The position numbers were made by a program, and so were the translations under genes. Shown piece by piece: positions 18,608 to 27,121 of a stretch of DNA of 42,120 bases. How positions within the stretch are numbered: the stretch's first letter is position 1; each line of letters begins with the position of its first letter. Below the pieces are notes generated by a model. It was not told the origin of the DNA and made no database searches. It saw nothing but the letters and a program-made list of their open reading frames with translations. Source of the DNA: Enterobacterales bacterium (GTDB taxonomy: Bacteria; Pseudomonadota; Gammaproteobacteria; Enterobacterales; Kangiellaceae); NCBI GenBank assembly GCA_030949565.1, contig JAUZSK010000028.1, forward strand, positions 1 through 42,120, given 5' to 3'.

Positions 18608-19777
18608 ATGCACAGTTATTTACCTAGAAATGTCGAAAATAGCATTCTTAATCGCCTTAAGAGCAATCCGGCGGTTGCATTATTAGGTGCCAGACAAGTT
18701 GGAAAATCAACCTTAGCTAAAAAAATCATTCAGCACTTTCCTCATTCAATATACCTTGATTTGGAAAAACGATCGGACCTCGCGAAGCTGACCGATCCTG
18801 AATTATTTTTTCAGCAATTTAAAGGTAGACTCATTTGTTTAGATGAAATCCAAAGATTGCCAGAAATATTTTCAACACTGAGGAGCGTGATTGATGAGTC
18901 CGGGAAAAATGCTCAATTCTTATTACTAGGCTCAGCATCAAGAGATTTAATTCAACAGTCTAGCGAGTCGCTCGCCGGTAGGCTTTCTTATATTGAGGTG
19001 ACACCATTTCAATTTGATGAAATCAGTCACACAGAAGCAAACCAGCAACCCATCAGCCAGCATTGGTCCATTGGCGGATATCCAAGAAGCTACTTATCAT
19101 CATCTTTTGAAAGCAGCTTTCAATGGCGTGAAGATTATATCCGCACCTATTTGGAAAGAGATATTCCCCAATTAGGTTTTAATATACCAGCAAACACGCT
19201 AGGCCGATTTTGGAGAATGCTAGCACATCATCATGGACAAACAATCAATACGACAAAACTAGCCGAATCAATGGGCGTATCGACTCATAAAATCAGAAAA
19301 TATATCGACCTATTAGAGCAGACCTTTATTACCAGAAATCTTTTAGCTTATTCAGGCAACCTGAAAAAACGACTGGTTAAATCGCCGAAGGTTTACATTC
19401 GAGATTCCGGTTTATTGCATTGTCTTCTAGATATCGAAAATATTCAAGGACTACTCGCCCATCCAATTTACGGCGCATCTTTTGAAGGATATGTTATCGA
19501 GAATATCCTCTCAAAACTAAACAGGTGGAAGGCTTCTTTTTTTAGATCCGCTAGTGGTGCGGAAATTGATTTAGTTTTAGAAAAAGGAATGAAAAAAATC
19601 TGTATTGAAATAAAAGCAAGTAGCTCACCAAAGCCCACTCGCGGGTTTTGGACTGCTATTGAAGATATTAAACCCGATATTAGCTACATTGTCGCTCCAG
19701 TAAAAAACCAATACCCAATAAAGACAAATGTTTGGGTTATTCCTATGTTCGAATTAATTCAGAAACTAAATGACTAG
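18608..19777 (+). CDS. AAA-family ATPase with DUF4143 domain
   Basis: This roughly 390-residue protein has Walker A GARQVGKST, Walker B LICLDEIQR and a sensor LLLGSASRDL. A winged-helix-like middle part follows (TTKLAESMGVSTHKIRKYIDLLE). The DUF4143 C-terminus includes YIRDSGLLHCLLDI, and FEGYVIENIL leads to a nuclease-like SGAEIDLVLEKGMKKICIEIKAS. Such ATPases are common in accessory DNA and their role is not settled. An upstream ATG at 18581 is possible, but the family's N-terminus fits 18608 better. It begins just after the ISAs1 right end. Confidence 0.85.
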   Translation: MHSYLPRNVENSILNRLKSNPAVALLGARQVGKSTLAKKIIQHFPHSIYLDLEKRSDLAKLTDPELFFQQFKGRLICLDEIQRLPEIFSTLRSVIDESGKNAQFLLLGSASRDLIQQSSESLAGRLSYIEVTPFQFDEISHTEANQQPISQHWSIGGYPRSYLSSSFESSFQWREDYIRTYLERDIPQLGFNIPANTLGRFWRMLAHHHGQTINTTKLAESMGVSTHKIRKYIDLLEQTFITRNLLAYSGNLKKRLVKSPKVYIRDSGLLHCLLDIENIQGLLAHPIYGASFEGYVIENILSKLNRWKASFFRSASGAEIDLVLEKGMKKICIEIKASSSPKPTRGFWTAIEDIKPDISYIVAPVKNQYPIKTNVWVIPMFELIQKLND

Positions 19778-19946
19778 GGAAATAAATAACCGATACCCAC
19801 TCTATAGTTACGACACTTTGCTACACATTCAGGTTCCTTCGTGGGCAAAACTGATCTTATTGCAGCAATATGCCGAAGAGTTAAAAAAATGCTTGAAAGG
19901 GTTTAAAACCTTCCGGGCAAGCCGTCGAGTAGAATCTCTAGAATAA
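19770..19946 (+). CDS. small ORF overlapping the ATPase stop
   Basis: A 58-residue frame starts at an ATG inside the last codons of the ATPase gene (eight-base overlap, ATGACTAG) and ends at TAA 19946. It is predicted to be basic and helical (KLILLQQYAEELKKCLKGFK). The overlap is suggestive of coupled translation, but I recognise no family, and chance cannot be ruled out. Confidence 0.3.
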   Translation: MTREINNRYPLYSYDTLLHIQVPSWAKLILLQQYAEELKKCLKGFKTFRASRRVESLE

Positions 19947-19949
19947 TCG

Positions 19950-20339
19950 TTATTTAAGGCAGATACTTTCTGAATTTTGCCTGTCCATTACTTTGTATAT
20001 AAAGTGCTTTTTATTATTTATATATGCATTTCCACAAACATCTAGAAATTGTATTCCCTCTTCTTTTAGGCGCTGCGCTAAATTAGGATTTATATAGTCA
20101 GCTATTAGTATACCCTCTTGGCCTATAAATTAGGCTTTGTTTATAAGGACCCCGATATTCTTATTTACTGCCCATTTGACTAATGCTATGTTTACGGGCT
20201 TGTTGACGCCTTTTATTTTCAGAGTTCCATCTAGATTTCTGTCTCTGGGATTCACGTCATAAGCTTCAATTTCCATAGGGAAACCTTCATGCTGTATAGC
20301 ATAAATAACTTGCTCTAATAGTTCGGTTTTCTTTTTCAT
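19950..20339 (-). pseudogene. remnant of an AbiEi-like (type IV antitoxin) gene
   Basis: The frame starts MKKKTELLEQVIYAIQ at 20339 and reads ...KWAVNKNIGVLINKA before an in-frame TAA (20130-20132). It then continues in the same frame with ILIADYINPNLAQRLKEEGI, FLDVCGNAYINNKKHFIYKV, ending at TAA 19950-19952. The 'ADYi.p.LA.rL...gi.FlD..GNAY' pattern belongs to the AbiEi-like winged-helix antitoxin group, normally over 300 residues. It is therefore both nonsense-interrupted and truncated. No matching toxin is adjacent. Confidence 0.65.
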
Positions 20340-20567
20340 CCGTTCACTTTATAGCCGAGTTCTATAATAATGAACACCGATAATAGTTGAACAAAAACAA
20401 AAAAACAAACTTTTATGCTCATTAATAACAACTGCCCATTACTTATGAACAGTTAAATGTTATGAACAGCTATGTTTTTTTAAGTGGCAATCTGATTTTG
20501 GGAGAGTTCTGGGGTTATTTCTGAATTCTGATTGTCTGTTATTTTCCCGATCCGGCTTTGGTTATAG
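20340..20567. other. intergenic stretch, nothing recognised
   Basis: AT-rich sequence between the AbiEi-like remnant and the lipoprotein. No coding frame, RNA or clear hairpin was found. Confidence 0.3.
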
Positions 20568-20975
20568 CTATTCCCAGAAAGCCGTACATGGCTTTAGAGA
20601 TGATAATTCAAAAGACTCTACTATAGTTGAAAATCTACTAGCCCACGCATTATCAGTCGCACTTATAGAAACATCTGTGCGCTTGCCGTTACCAGATAGT
20701 TCAATTAATAAGACTCCTCCATATAGGTCATTACCTAAAGTAAAAGATTGAGTTCTACTTGTATCATTAAGTGATTCAACTACGAATACTGACATCCCAA
20801 TTTTTGGATAACATTCATGTAAAACTGCTCGAGTAAATATACCTGCTAGCTCAAAGTTGATATCAATTACTATCTTTTTTGATTGATGAATGTTTTCCCT
20901 AACATTATTTGGATCAACTAAAGCACAAGAAGCTAACAATAAAATTAAAACACCAAATATTATTTTTCTATACAT
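20568..20975 (-). CDS. hypothetical lipoprotein
   Basis: This 135-residue protein has a lipoprotein signal (MYRKIIFGVLILLLASC) with the lipidated Cys at residue 17. The mature part alternates short strands (KIVIDINFELAGIF, GVLLIELSG, DVSISATDNAW) and has two Cys (near 55 and 130) that could pair in the periplasm. No family recognised. It is isolated among remnants in the accessory zone. Confidence 0.6.
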   Translation of the reverse strand: MYRKIIFGVLILLLASCALVDPNNVRENIHQSKKIVIDINFELAGIFTRAVLHECYPKIGMSVFVVESLNDTSRTQSFTLGNDLYGGVLLIELSGNGKRTDVSISATDNAWASRFSTIVESFELSSLKPCTAFWE

Positions 20976-21231
20976 CTTTTATTTCCAATCATTCATAATG
21001 ATGGTAAGCATACATAGCAAAAGAGTGATCTTCAATACTTCTTTTGCCTTATCGCTGTTATTGAGCACTGAGACGAAATCAGACAGTCAGGCTACTGCTA
21101 TACTCTAGCGAACTTTCTACTATTACTCAGGTCAATGGCTTACAAATCTGTGTAATTGTAATGCTTTTTACAACAGGATAATCCGCTTGGTGTGGCGGAT
21201 ATCTCAATAGTGCCTGTTTAGATACATGGTT

Positions 21232-21476
21232 AAAATGCTATAACTGCCAATTGTCCTATCGATCATTAGCCGTTGTAAATTCAATGAAAGATCTCACCCA
21301 AGGTTCCATCAGTCAGCATGTTATTCAAATGGCGCTTCCTATCGCCATTGGTATGCTAGTACAAACGATTTATTTTCTGGTGGATCTGTATTTTGTTGGT
21401 AAGTTAGGCAAAGAGGCCCTTGCCGGTGTCAATGCCGCGGGCAATATTACTTTTTTAGTGATGGGGCTTAGTCAAA
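21232..21476 (+). repeat. 245-bp direct repeat, left copy (MATE gene 5' end)
   Basis: It aligns without gaps to 25640-25884 with about 12 mismatches. The match covers the region before the MATE start and its first 64 or so codons. Confidence 0.95.
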
Positions 21477-21526
21477 CGGGTTGGACATTAAGTACATTTA
21501 ATCTCTTTTCAATACAATACGACTAG
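21284..21526 (+). pseudogene. truncated MATE-family transporter (5' fragment)
   Basis: It reads MKDLTQGSISQHVIQMALPI through NITFLVMGLSQ, identical or near-identical to the first 64 residues of the intact MATE protein downstream. It then runs into unrelated sequence (TGWTLSTFNLFSIQYD) and stops. Only two residue changes are seen relative to the intact copy; the other differences are silent. Confidence 0.9.
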
Positions 21527-21799
21527 CATAGCTTTTTTAGTAAATAAATATATTTACTGGAGTTTATTTACTGATTTAGATTCCTTACAGGAGGTCTGGG
21601 ACATCTTGTTAGTTGAAAGTATAATCAAGTTCCCGAAGAGCAAAGACAATAAGCTATGCAGCCTTGTTTAAGTTTTTATAATCAAACCAAAAAAGAACAA
21701 ACACTCAAACTATGGTTATTATTTTTCTCCCACCGAGGCGCTGAGAGTAGAAAGGACAAATCAATTTTGTCCACCCTATGAACCACTCTATCGCGCGGT

Positions 21800-22954
21800 T
21801 CAAGAAATTGCCAATTGAGCGACTCTAATCTGTTCCTTCGCTACTTCCTCTAGCTTGTCCGGCGTTAAAACTACTGGCAGAGTGATGCCAATTTCTTCTT
21901 TCATAATATTGACACATTGCTGTGTAAAAATAATGGTTCCATCTTTTCGGATCGCTTCCACACCGTCTCGGCTATGAACTTGCCTCATTTGTCTCACTAG
22001 ATCAGCTTGCACCCATTCCTCGGGGATATCTAGACGGATTTCCCCATTTTGGATTATTACAGGGTATCCACCATCTAAGCCATTTGGTGCGGGACAATGC
22101 ATTCGGTGTTCAGTGTTGGAATCATCAAGAAGTGCAACCACAACCCTTGAAGCTAAAATACCCGTCGTACTGGAAAAACCAGCGCCGGGCTCATAACCTT
22201 GAGAGATTGAACGATTCATTAATTCGCGTAAATCACCAAGTTTATGACTTATGTCTTTGCCCTTATGCAAAACTTTTAGCATAAATGGACCATCGTTAGC
22301 GTAACCTGGCTCTCTTGGCACTACCAAATGCACATGATGGCATACTAGGTAAAGGATTAAATCACTAATATCTATATCCAGTTCTTTAGCTAACCGATGC
22401 TTTATAGCGGCTTCTATTAACCCAACATTCCCGGCACCGGCAACCGGTTTTACCATATCAATATGCGTGCTTAACCCGTGAATTATTGGAATAGTAATAT
22501 CTGGCAAGTTGCCAACAACAAAAGACGCTTTTGAATTAGACTTAGCCAATGCTTCTGCAATAATTTTTGGAGCAAGAACCTGAACAGCTGAGAAAGCACC
22601 AAGACCAGCCGCACTAATTTTATTATAGTTAGGTAAAGTTTTTGCAGCATCCCAAGTAAAGGGAATAGCATAATTTACCACGACATCGGGCTGTTCTTTG
22701 TTTAAGATGTCAACAAGTATTGCTTGATCTAGTACGTTTACATTACCGTAGTTAGTGGTATTCCCAATGGTCTTAATGTCTAAGATCTTTGAATCAATAG
22801 TAATTCGAGAAACTCTTGCATCTAATTGTTTTTGTGGGAGAAAATCCACCGCAATCACGTCTATATTTTCTCTAATCAGACTCTCCAATAGAGAAAGACC
22901 TACTCGCCCACCAGCACCAAATATTAGTACTTTTTTGTTACCTTGAGTCATCAT
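21800..22954 (-). CDS. Rossmann-fold NAD(P)-binding protein of unknown substrate
   Basis: This 384-residue cytoplasmic protein has a nucleotide-binding N-terminus, KVLIFGAGGRVGLSLLESLI, followed by an acidic strand end (IDVIAVDF) suited to NAD. The centre (PDVVVNYAIPFTWD) resembles saccharopine-dehydrogenase-like or sugar-nucleotide enzymes. The C-terminal half carries GFSSTTGILASRVVVALL and MHCPAPNGLDGGYPVII, reminiscent of malate/lactate dehydrogenase-like folds. I cannot assign a reaction. It lies between the two MATE repeat copies, so it probably arrived with the accessory segment. Confidence 0.65.
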   Translation of the reverse strand: MMTQGNKKVLIFGAGGRVGLSLLESLIRENIDVIAVDFLPQKQLDARVSRITIDSKILDIKTIGNTTNYGNVNVLDQAILVDILNKEQPDVVVNYAIPFTWDAAKTLPNYNKISAAGLGAFSAVQVLAPKIIAEALAKSNSKASFVVGNLPDITIPIIHGLSTHIDMVKPVAGAGNVGLIEAAIKHRLAKELDIDISDLILYLVCHHVHLVVPREPGYANDGPFMLKVLHKGKDISHKLGDLRELMNRSISQGYEPGAGFSSTTGILASRVVVALLDDSNTEHRMHCPAPNGLDGGYPVIIQNGEIRLDIPEEWVQADLVRQMRQVHSRDGVEAIRKDGTIIFTQQCVNIMKEEIGITLPVVLTPDKLEEVAKEQIRVAQLAIS

Positions 22955-23261
22955 TGTTTACCTGTGATTGATTGTTTTAGTTGATGGTGCATTTATTGCT
23001 AATTTATCGCCAAATTTCATGATGTGCGGCATTATGACGCCTTCCTTAAATGCCTGCAAGAATCCAGCGAGCAGTATGATGCATTTATTCATACCTATTT
23101 GTTTAATACCAAGTTAATTGTCGCCTAATAATCAATGCACGCTACAAGACTCGACTCCATGAAATTTAAAATTGAGCCCATGAATTTTACACTTATAACC
23201 TGAAATCAGCTGTACTATTACTTGCAAAACAAAAGTCGTGTCCAAAACATCGATATGACTA
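22955..23261. other. intergenic region with a possible gene fragment
   Basis: Most of it is AT-rich and featureless. On the plus strand about 23014-23128, one frame reads KFHDVRHYDAFLKCLQESSEQYDAFIHTYLFNTKLIVA then two stops, which looks like the tail of a former gene. No family is recognised. Confidence 0.25.
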
Positions 23262-24215
23262 TTATCTAATATTTTCTTTTATAAAACTTAGAGCTTCTTC
23301 AATTTCATCCATTTTTGGTAAATCACCATAGACTAAATCTGCAAATAGGCCTACATATGTAGCCTTGAGAGATGGCCTCCATTCTTTAAATTTCGAAAAT
23401 AAAGGCGCATCATTGAGCGGTTTATCAAAACAATCTGAATAGGCAAAGAACCCCACCTTCTCGTCTTCTATACAAATATTACAAAGAGAATTAAAATTAT
23501 CACTGGTTACAAAATCTCGATATTCATCATGTTTAAGTATCAGGCAAATATCGTATAGATGGCGAATTCGTCCAGACAACTTTGCAACTGGATCTTCGCT
23601 GTAACTGTCTTTGATAACACCGAGCATTTTCTCAACAAGAGTTCGACTTACCGACAAAACATTTATTGAAAAATCTTCAAGTGAATATTGAGCGATCAAT
23701 TCACTTTGGTTTATTTGAGCAAGTACTTCAGCAATTAGTGTTTGAAGTTTCCTTGATTCAAATGGTTCAGGATTGGCAAATGAATTGATCTCGATAAGTA
23801 ATTCTGACGATGCTTGACCGAAATTCTCTCCTTCTATACTATGTGGATATTGATAAACGGTCTTACGGAAGTTTGAACCTTTAGATTCCCGTGCATCCTC
23901 TTTTAAATAGGTTAATCCCTGAGCAGTCACACTTTCAATACTCTTAAGTAACCTCTTCCGTGCACCATTGTTTTTTTCTTCGGCAAAAATAGCCAAATCG
24001 ATATCTTCTGAAAATCGGTCAATTAACCTATAAGCTTTAGATAAAGATGTTCCACCTTTAAACACCACTTCATCGAAATGTGGAGATTCAGAGAGATGCT
24101 TTAATGCCTTTGTTACCCAATAATCCTTTTCTACATAAACTTGTGGCAAGCCTATCCTTTCAGCCGTGACCTCTACCAATTCGGCGAAGGCTTCATTATC
24201 CTCATGCAGATTCAT
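23262..24215 (-). CDS. AbiEii/AbiGii-type nucleotidyltransferase toxin
   Basis: This is the type IV toxin of an AbiE-like pair, about 317 residues from ATG 24215. The nucleotidyltransferase signature is explicit: VVFKGGTSLSKAYRLIDRFSEDIDLAIF, with GG(T)S and the SEDID metal-binding acid pair. AbiEii enzymes modify RNA, for example tRNA, to halt growth during phage infection. A TTG further upstream (24248) is possible, but the ATG shares one base with the antitoxin stop (TAATG), the classical coupled arrangement. Confidence 0.9.
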   Translation of the reverse strand: MNLHEDNEAFAELVEVTAERIGLPQVYVEKDYWVTKALKHLSESPHFDEVVFKGGTSLSKAYRLIDRFSEDIDLAIFAEEKNNGARKRLLKSIESVTAQGLTYLKEDARESKGSNFRKTVYQYPHSIEGENFGQASSELLIEINSFANPEPFESRKLQTLIAEVLAQINQSELIAQYSLEDFSINVLSVSRTLVEKMLGVIKDSYSEDPVAKLSGRIRHLYDICLILKHDEYRDFVTSDNFNSLCNICIEDEKVGFFAYSDCFDKPLNDAPLFSKFKEWRPSLKATYVGLFADLVYGDLPKMDEIEEALSFIKENIR

Positions 24216-24940
24216 TATTGAATATTCCACTCTTTGGCCATTGGCCAATTTGATTGCTTTAACTTTAGCTTATAAGTCGTTGTAGGATTAAGTGAAAGCA
24301 TTAAACTGCGCGGCAGCGACAATCCTAGACCAGAAAACAACAAACCAACAAGCGCTCTTACTTGCGGGCTATAGTAAGTCAGTGCTAATTTTAATAAACG
24401 TTTCTGCTCACTAACCGATAACTTAGAAATATAACCGCGCATTATTTCAAGAGAAAGGTTCACATCGGAATCTAAAATCTTCTTTATATCTTTTAAAGCG
24501 TCTAAATATTGAAGCAATGTCACGTCTTTTTCCTCGATAGGAATACGTGTAATAATTGTTTTGATCCGAATAGTACCAAATTCCTTTACTTGACGACCCC
24601 CATTAATAGCAATGCTAATTGTCCGTGGCATCTGCGTTGTTAAACCAAGCTGATTATATACAGAAATTCCGGTCACATAACCGCGCAAGCGTCCATTTTT
24701 ATACAGTATCGACCGTATCTGCTCACTATCAGAAGGCTTTCTAGAACCTAGCAGGCCTTTTTTTGGCACATAAAACTTGCCCTTAGAAAACCGCGCCAGC
24801 CTATTATCAGCCACCAAACGGCTAATCGCCTTAATCACGGCGGTAGGTGATTTGGCATAACTCGGCAATTCCTGATAGCAAAAAATCTGCCCAGCAGGCA
24901 TAACATCAACATTATTTTGAATGGTTTGTGCAATACTCAT
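24215..24940 (-). CDS. AbiEi-like (DUF6088) antitoxin
   Basis: This 241-residue antitoxin and transcriptional autoregulator is partner of the AbiEii toxin. The N-terminal winged helix (about 1-60) includes AVIKAISRLVADNRLARFSKGKFYVP. The middle has YVTGISVYNQLGLTTQMPRTISIAINGGRQVKEF, characteristic of DUF6088/AbiEi C-domains. A very good Shine-Dalgarno AAGGAG precedes ATG 24940. Its stop overlaps the toxin start by one base, favouring antitoxin synthesis before toxin. Confidence 0.88.
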   Translation of the reverse strand: MSIAQTIQNNVDVMPAGQIFCYQELPSYAKSPTAVIKAISRLVADNRLARFSKGKFYVPKKGLLGSRKPSDSEQIRSILYKNGRLRGYVTGISVYNQLGLTTQMPRTISIAINGGRQVKEFGTIRIKTIITRIPIEEKDVTLLQYLDALKDIKKILDSDVNLSLEIMRGYISKLSVSEQKRLLKLALTYYSPQVRALVGLLFSGLGLSLPRSLMLSLNPTTTYKLKLKQSNWPMAKEWNIQ

Positions 24941-24952
24941 AGATAACTCCTT

Positions 24953-24987
24953 ACTCTACAAGAGTATATCACCATCCAACAATATAC
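24953..24987 (-). promoter_or_regulatory. promoter/operator region of the AbiE-like pair
   Basis: A likely -10 TATACT lies at 24963-24968 (minus strand). Inverted repeats overlap it: ACTCTACAAGAGT (24953-24965) and the pair GTATAT/ATATAC (24964-24969 and 24982-24987). Repeats in this position are the expected binding sites for an AbiEi-type autorepressor. The -35 is poor. Confidence 0.45.
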
Positions 24988-25067
24988 AAGTTTATACTAC
25001 TAAAAACATGACAGTTTCAATCCAGAATTAAAACATGTAATAAAATTATTAAGATTAATTCGATGGT

Positions 25068-25501
25068 CTGGGGACACAATACTTATTTATTTGATTTCGT
25101 GCCCGGTTTTTCTTGCTTAAATCTCGGCCAGTTATTGCCTCGGCATGATCCAGGAATCGTTTATCACCTAAAGGACGCCCCGTTTTGCTATGATTTTCAA
25201 CTTCCGTCATCGGTAGCCCTTGCGCATTTAATCAATAATGTTTCCAGTGACCAGCCAGTTTTCCAGATTTTTTGACTTCAACTAATCCATTTTCATCCTA
25301 TCCAGGCAAATGAGCATGGACACTACTCCACCGATAATCCCAAACCCGTTTTACCATTCCTGCTTTTACTGGATTTAATTCTACCTATACCATCGCTTTG
25401 TATAACCAATTTTTTTGCATGGGGTATGAGGCGAATCGTCCTTGCCACAAATAGCCTCGCCATTGCTTAAAGCGTAACACAATTGAATATTGTGTCCCCA
25501 G
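25068..25501 (-). mobile_element. REP-associated tyrosine transposase (RAYT/Y1) remnant bounded by 14-bp inverted repeats
   Basis: A perfect inverted repeat CTGGGGACACAATA (25068-25081) / TATTGTGTCCCCAG (25488-25501) encloses a dead gene. Sequence of this type is common at the borders of TnpA_REP genes. The body reads as the C-terminal two-thirds of a Y1 transposase on the minus strand. Confidence 0.75.
25085..25470 (-). pseudogene. Y1/TnpA_REP transposase, internal stops, N-terminus missing
   Basis: A single minus-strand frame reads FKQWRGYLWQGRFASYPM, VELNPVKAGMVKRVWDYRWSS, LVEVKKSGKLAG, and SKTGRPLGDKRFLDHAEAITGRD. These are all hallmarks of REP-associated tyrosine transposases. Three in-frame stops (TAG before VELNPV, TAG after LPG, TGA after HY) kill it. 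The N-terminal part with the HuH motif is absent. Confidence 0.85.
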
Positions 25502-25639
25502 AATTCACGGTTTGTTTTTTTTAATGAATAAATCCTTATGCCTTGCCGTTTAAAAAGTTGGTTTTCGTGGCGCTCTAGCCAATCTCAGCGGCTAAAAACC
25601 ATGAAATTGTTATTTCATCATCTATCTCCATAATCATTC

Positions 25640-25884
25640 AAAATGCTATAATTGCCAATTGTCCTATCGATCATTAGCCGTTGTAAATTCAATGAAAGAT
25701 CTCACCCAAGGTTCCATCAGCAAACATGTTATTCAAATGGCGTTGCCTATCGCTATCGGAATGCTAGTACAAACGATTTATTTTCTGGTGGATCTGTATT
25801 TTGTTGGTAAGTTAGGCAAAGAGGCCTTAGCCGGTGTCAATGCCGCGGGCAATATTGCTTTTTTAGTGATGGGGCTTAGTCAAA
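25640..25884 (+). repeat. 245-bp direct repeat, right copy (MATE gene 5' end)
   Basis: Partner of 21232-21476 at a constant offset of 4408 bases, about 95% identical. Confidence 0.95.
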
Positions 25885-27026
25885 TTTTAGGCGTTGGTAC
25901 GGTGGCTCTTATTTCTCAAGCTGTGGGGCGTAAAGATCGTGCTCAGGCTAACCAAGTTTTTAATCAGTCCATCCTTATTGCGGCGATGGTTGGATTAATG
26001 GTGCTTATTGGCGGTTATCTGTGGGTTGATGATTATTTAGAGACGATTTCATCCGATGCAGAAACCATTCGACATGGTATCAGCTATTTGTATGGGTTTA
26101 TTCCAAATTTAGCACTGCAATTTGCTTTAGTCGCGATGGCATCGGCGCTTAGAGGGACTGGCATTGTTAAACCGACCATGATAGTGCAACTGCTCAGTGT
26201 GGTTATCAATATCATCTTAGCCCCGATATTAATTGCCGGTTGGTTTACCGGAATGCCCATGGGAGTTGCAGGAGCTGGTCTTGCCAGTAGCATTGCGATA
26301 TTGGTCGCTGTGATTGTGATGTGGAATTATTTTCATCGGCTGGAGCGCTATGTTTCGGTTAAAAAAGCGTTACTCAAACCGGACTATTCGATCGTTAAAA
26401 GACTACTCGCCATTGGTTTCCCTGCGGGTGGTGAATTTTTATTAATGTTTTTCTTTATGGCGATTATTTATGCTCTTATTCAAAATTTTGGCGCGACTGC
26501 TCAAGCCGGTTTTGGATTGGGTTCACGAATTATGCAAGCGATATTTGTACCTGCTTTAGCATTGGCTTTCGCTTTGCCAGCGGTTATCGGGCAAAATTTC
26601 GGGGGTAAGCAATACCAACGAGTGAAACAAGCTTTTTATCGTACTTTGCTTATGGTTTCTTTACTGATGGCGATTTTAACATGGTTTGCCGTAACTCAGG
26701 GTGAATGGATTATTGGCTTTTTTACCCAAGATAAAGAAGTGCTCGCAACGGCCTATCAATTCCTAAAAATTATAGCCTTTAACTTTATTCCTTCGGGCAT
26801 TATTTTTTCATGCTCCGGCGCCCTTCAAGGGCTGGGTAATACTTGGCCGGCTTTTTATAGCATGGCTTCTCGTTTATTTTTGTTCGTAATTCCAGCCTTC
26901 TGGTTGGCGCAACAAGCTGGCTATCAGATTGAGCAGATTTGGATCTTGTCAGTGGCGACAGTGCTTATTCAATCCATGATCAGTCTTATTTTAGTGAGAA
27001 GAGAGTTTAAAATTAAATTGCTATAG
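25692..27026 (+). CDS. MATE-family multidrug/Na+ efflux transporter
   Basis: This is an inner-membrane antiporter of about 444 residues with 12 predicted membrane segments. It starts MKDLTQGSISKHVIQMALPIAIGMLVQTIYFLVDLYFVGKLG, the conserved first helices of the NorM/DinF superfamily. GLGSRIMQAIFVPALALAFALPAVIGQNFG marks the second half. ATG 25692 is preferred over the in-frame TTG at 25659. It would export cationic compounds using an ion gradient. This is the intact copy; a truncated one lies at 21284. Confidence 0.93.
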   Translation: MKDLTQGSISKHVIQMALPIAIGMLVQTIYFLVDLYFVGKLGKEALAGVNAAGNIAFLVMGLSQILGVGTVALISQAVGRKDRAQANQVFNQSILIAAMVGLMVLIGGYLWVDDYLETISSDAETIRHGISYLYGFIPNLALQFALVAMASALRGTGIVKPTMIVQLLSVVINIILAPILIAGWFTGMPMGVAGAGLASSIAILVAVIVMWNYFHRLERYVSVKKALLKPDYSIVKRLLAIGFPAGGEFLLMFFFMAIIYALIQNFGATAQAGFGLGSRIMQAIFVPALALAFALPAVIGQNFGGKQYQRVKQAFYRTLLMVSLLMAILTWFAVTQGEWIIGFFTQDKEVLATAYQFLKIIAFNFIPSGIIFSCSGALQGLGNTWPAFYSMASRLFLFVIPAFWLAQQAGYQIEQIWILSVATVLIQSMISLILVRREFKIKLL

Positions 27027-27121
27027 TCGCTACAGCAATGGATTTCATTGGTATTCTGATTGATTTTTGCTTAAACTAGTTACTCATCACGCATCACAAC
27101 TATTAATAGTGGGTCAATACA

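Noticed and set aside
21180..21200. ATCCGC/GCGGAT hairpin before the truncated MATE copy
   Set aside because: Short stem without a T run or adjacent gene end; could be chance.
21540..21799. Possible transposase tail downstream of the truncated MATE copy (PTEALRVERTNQF on the plus strand)
   Set aside because: The frame is short, overlaps the end of the Rossmann gene on the other strand, and no transposase family motif could be confirmed.
25063..25275. 70-residue plus-strand frame VWGHNTYLFDFVPG...
   Set aside because: It is antisense to the RAYT remnant and begins in its terminal repeat.
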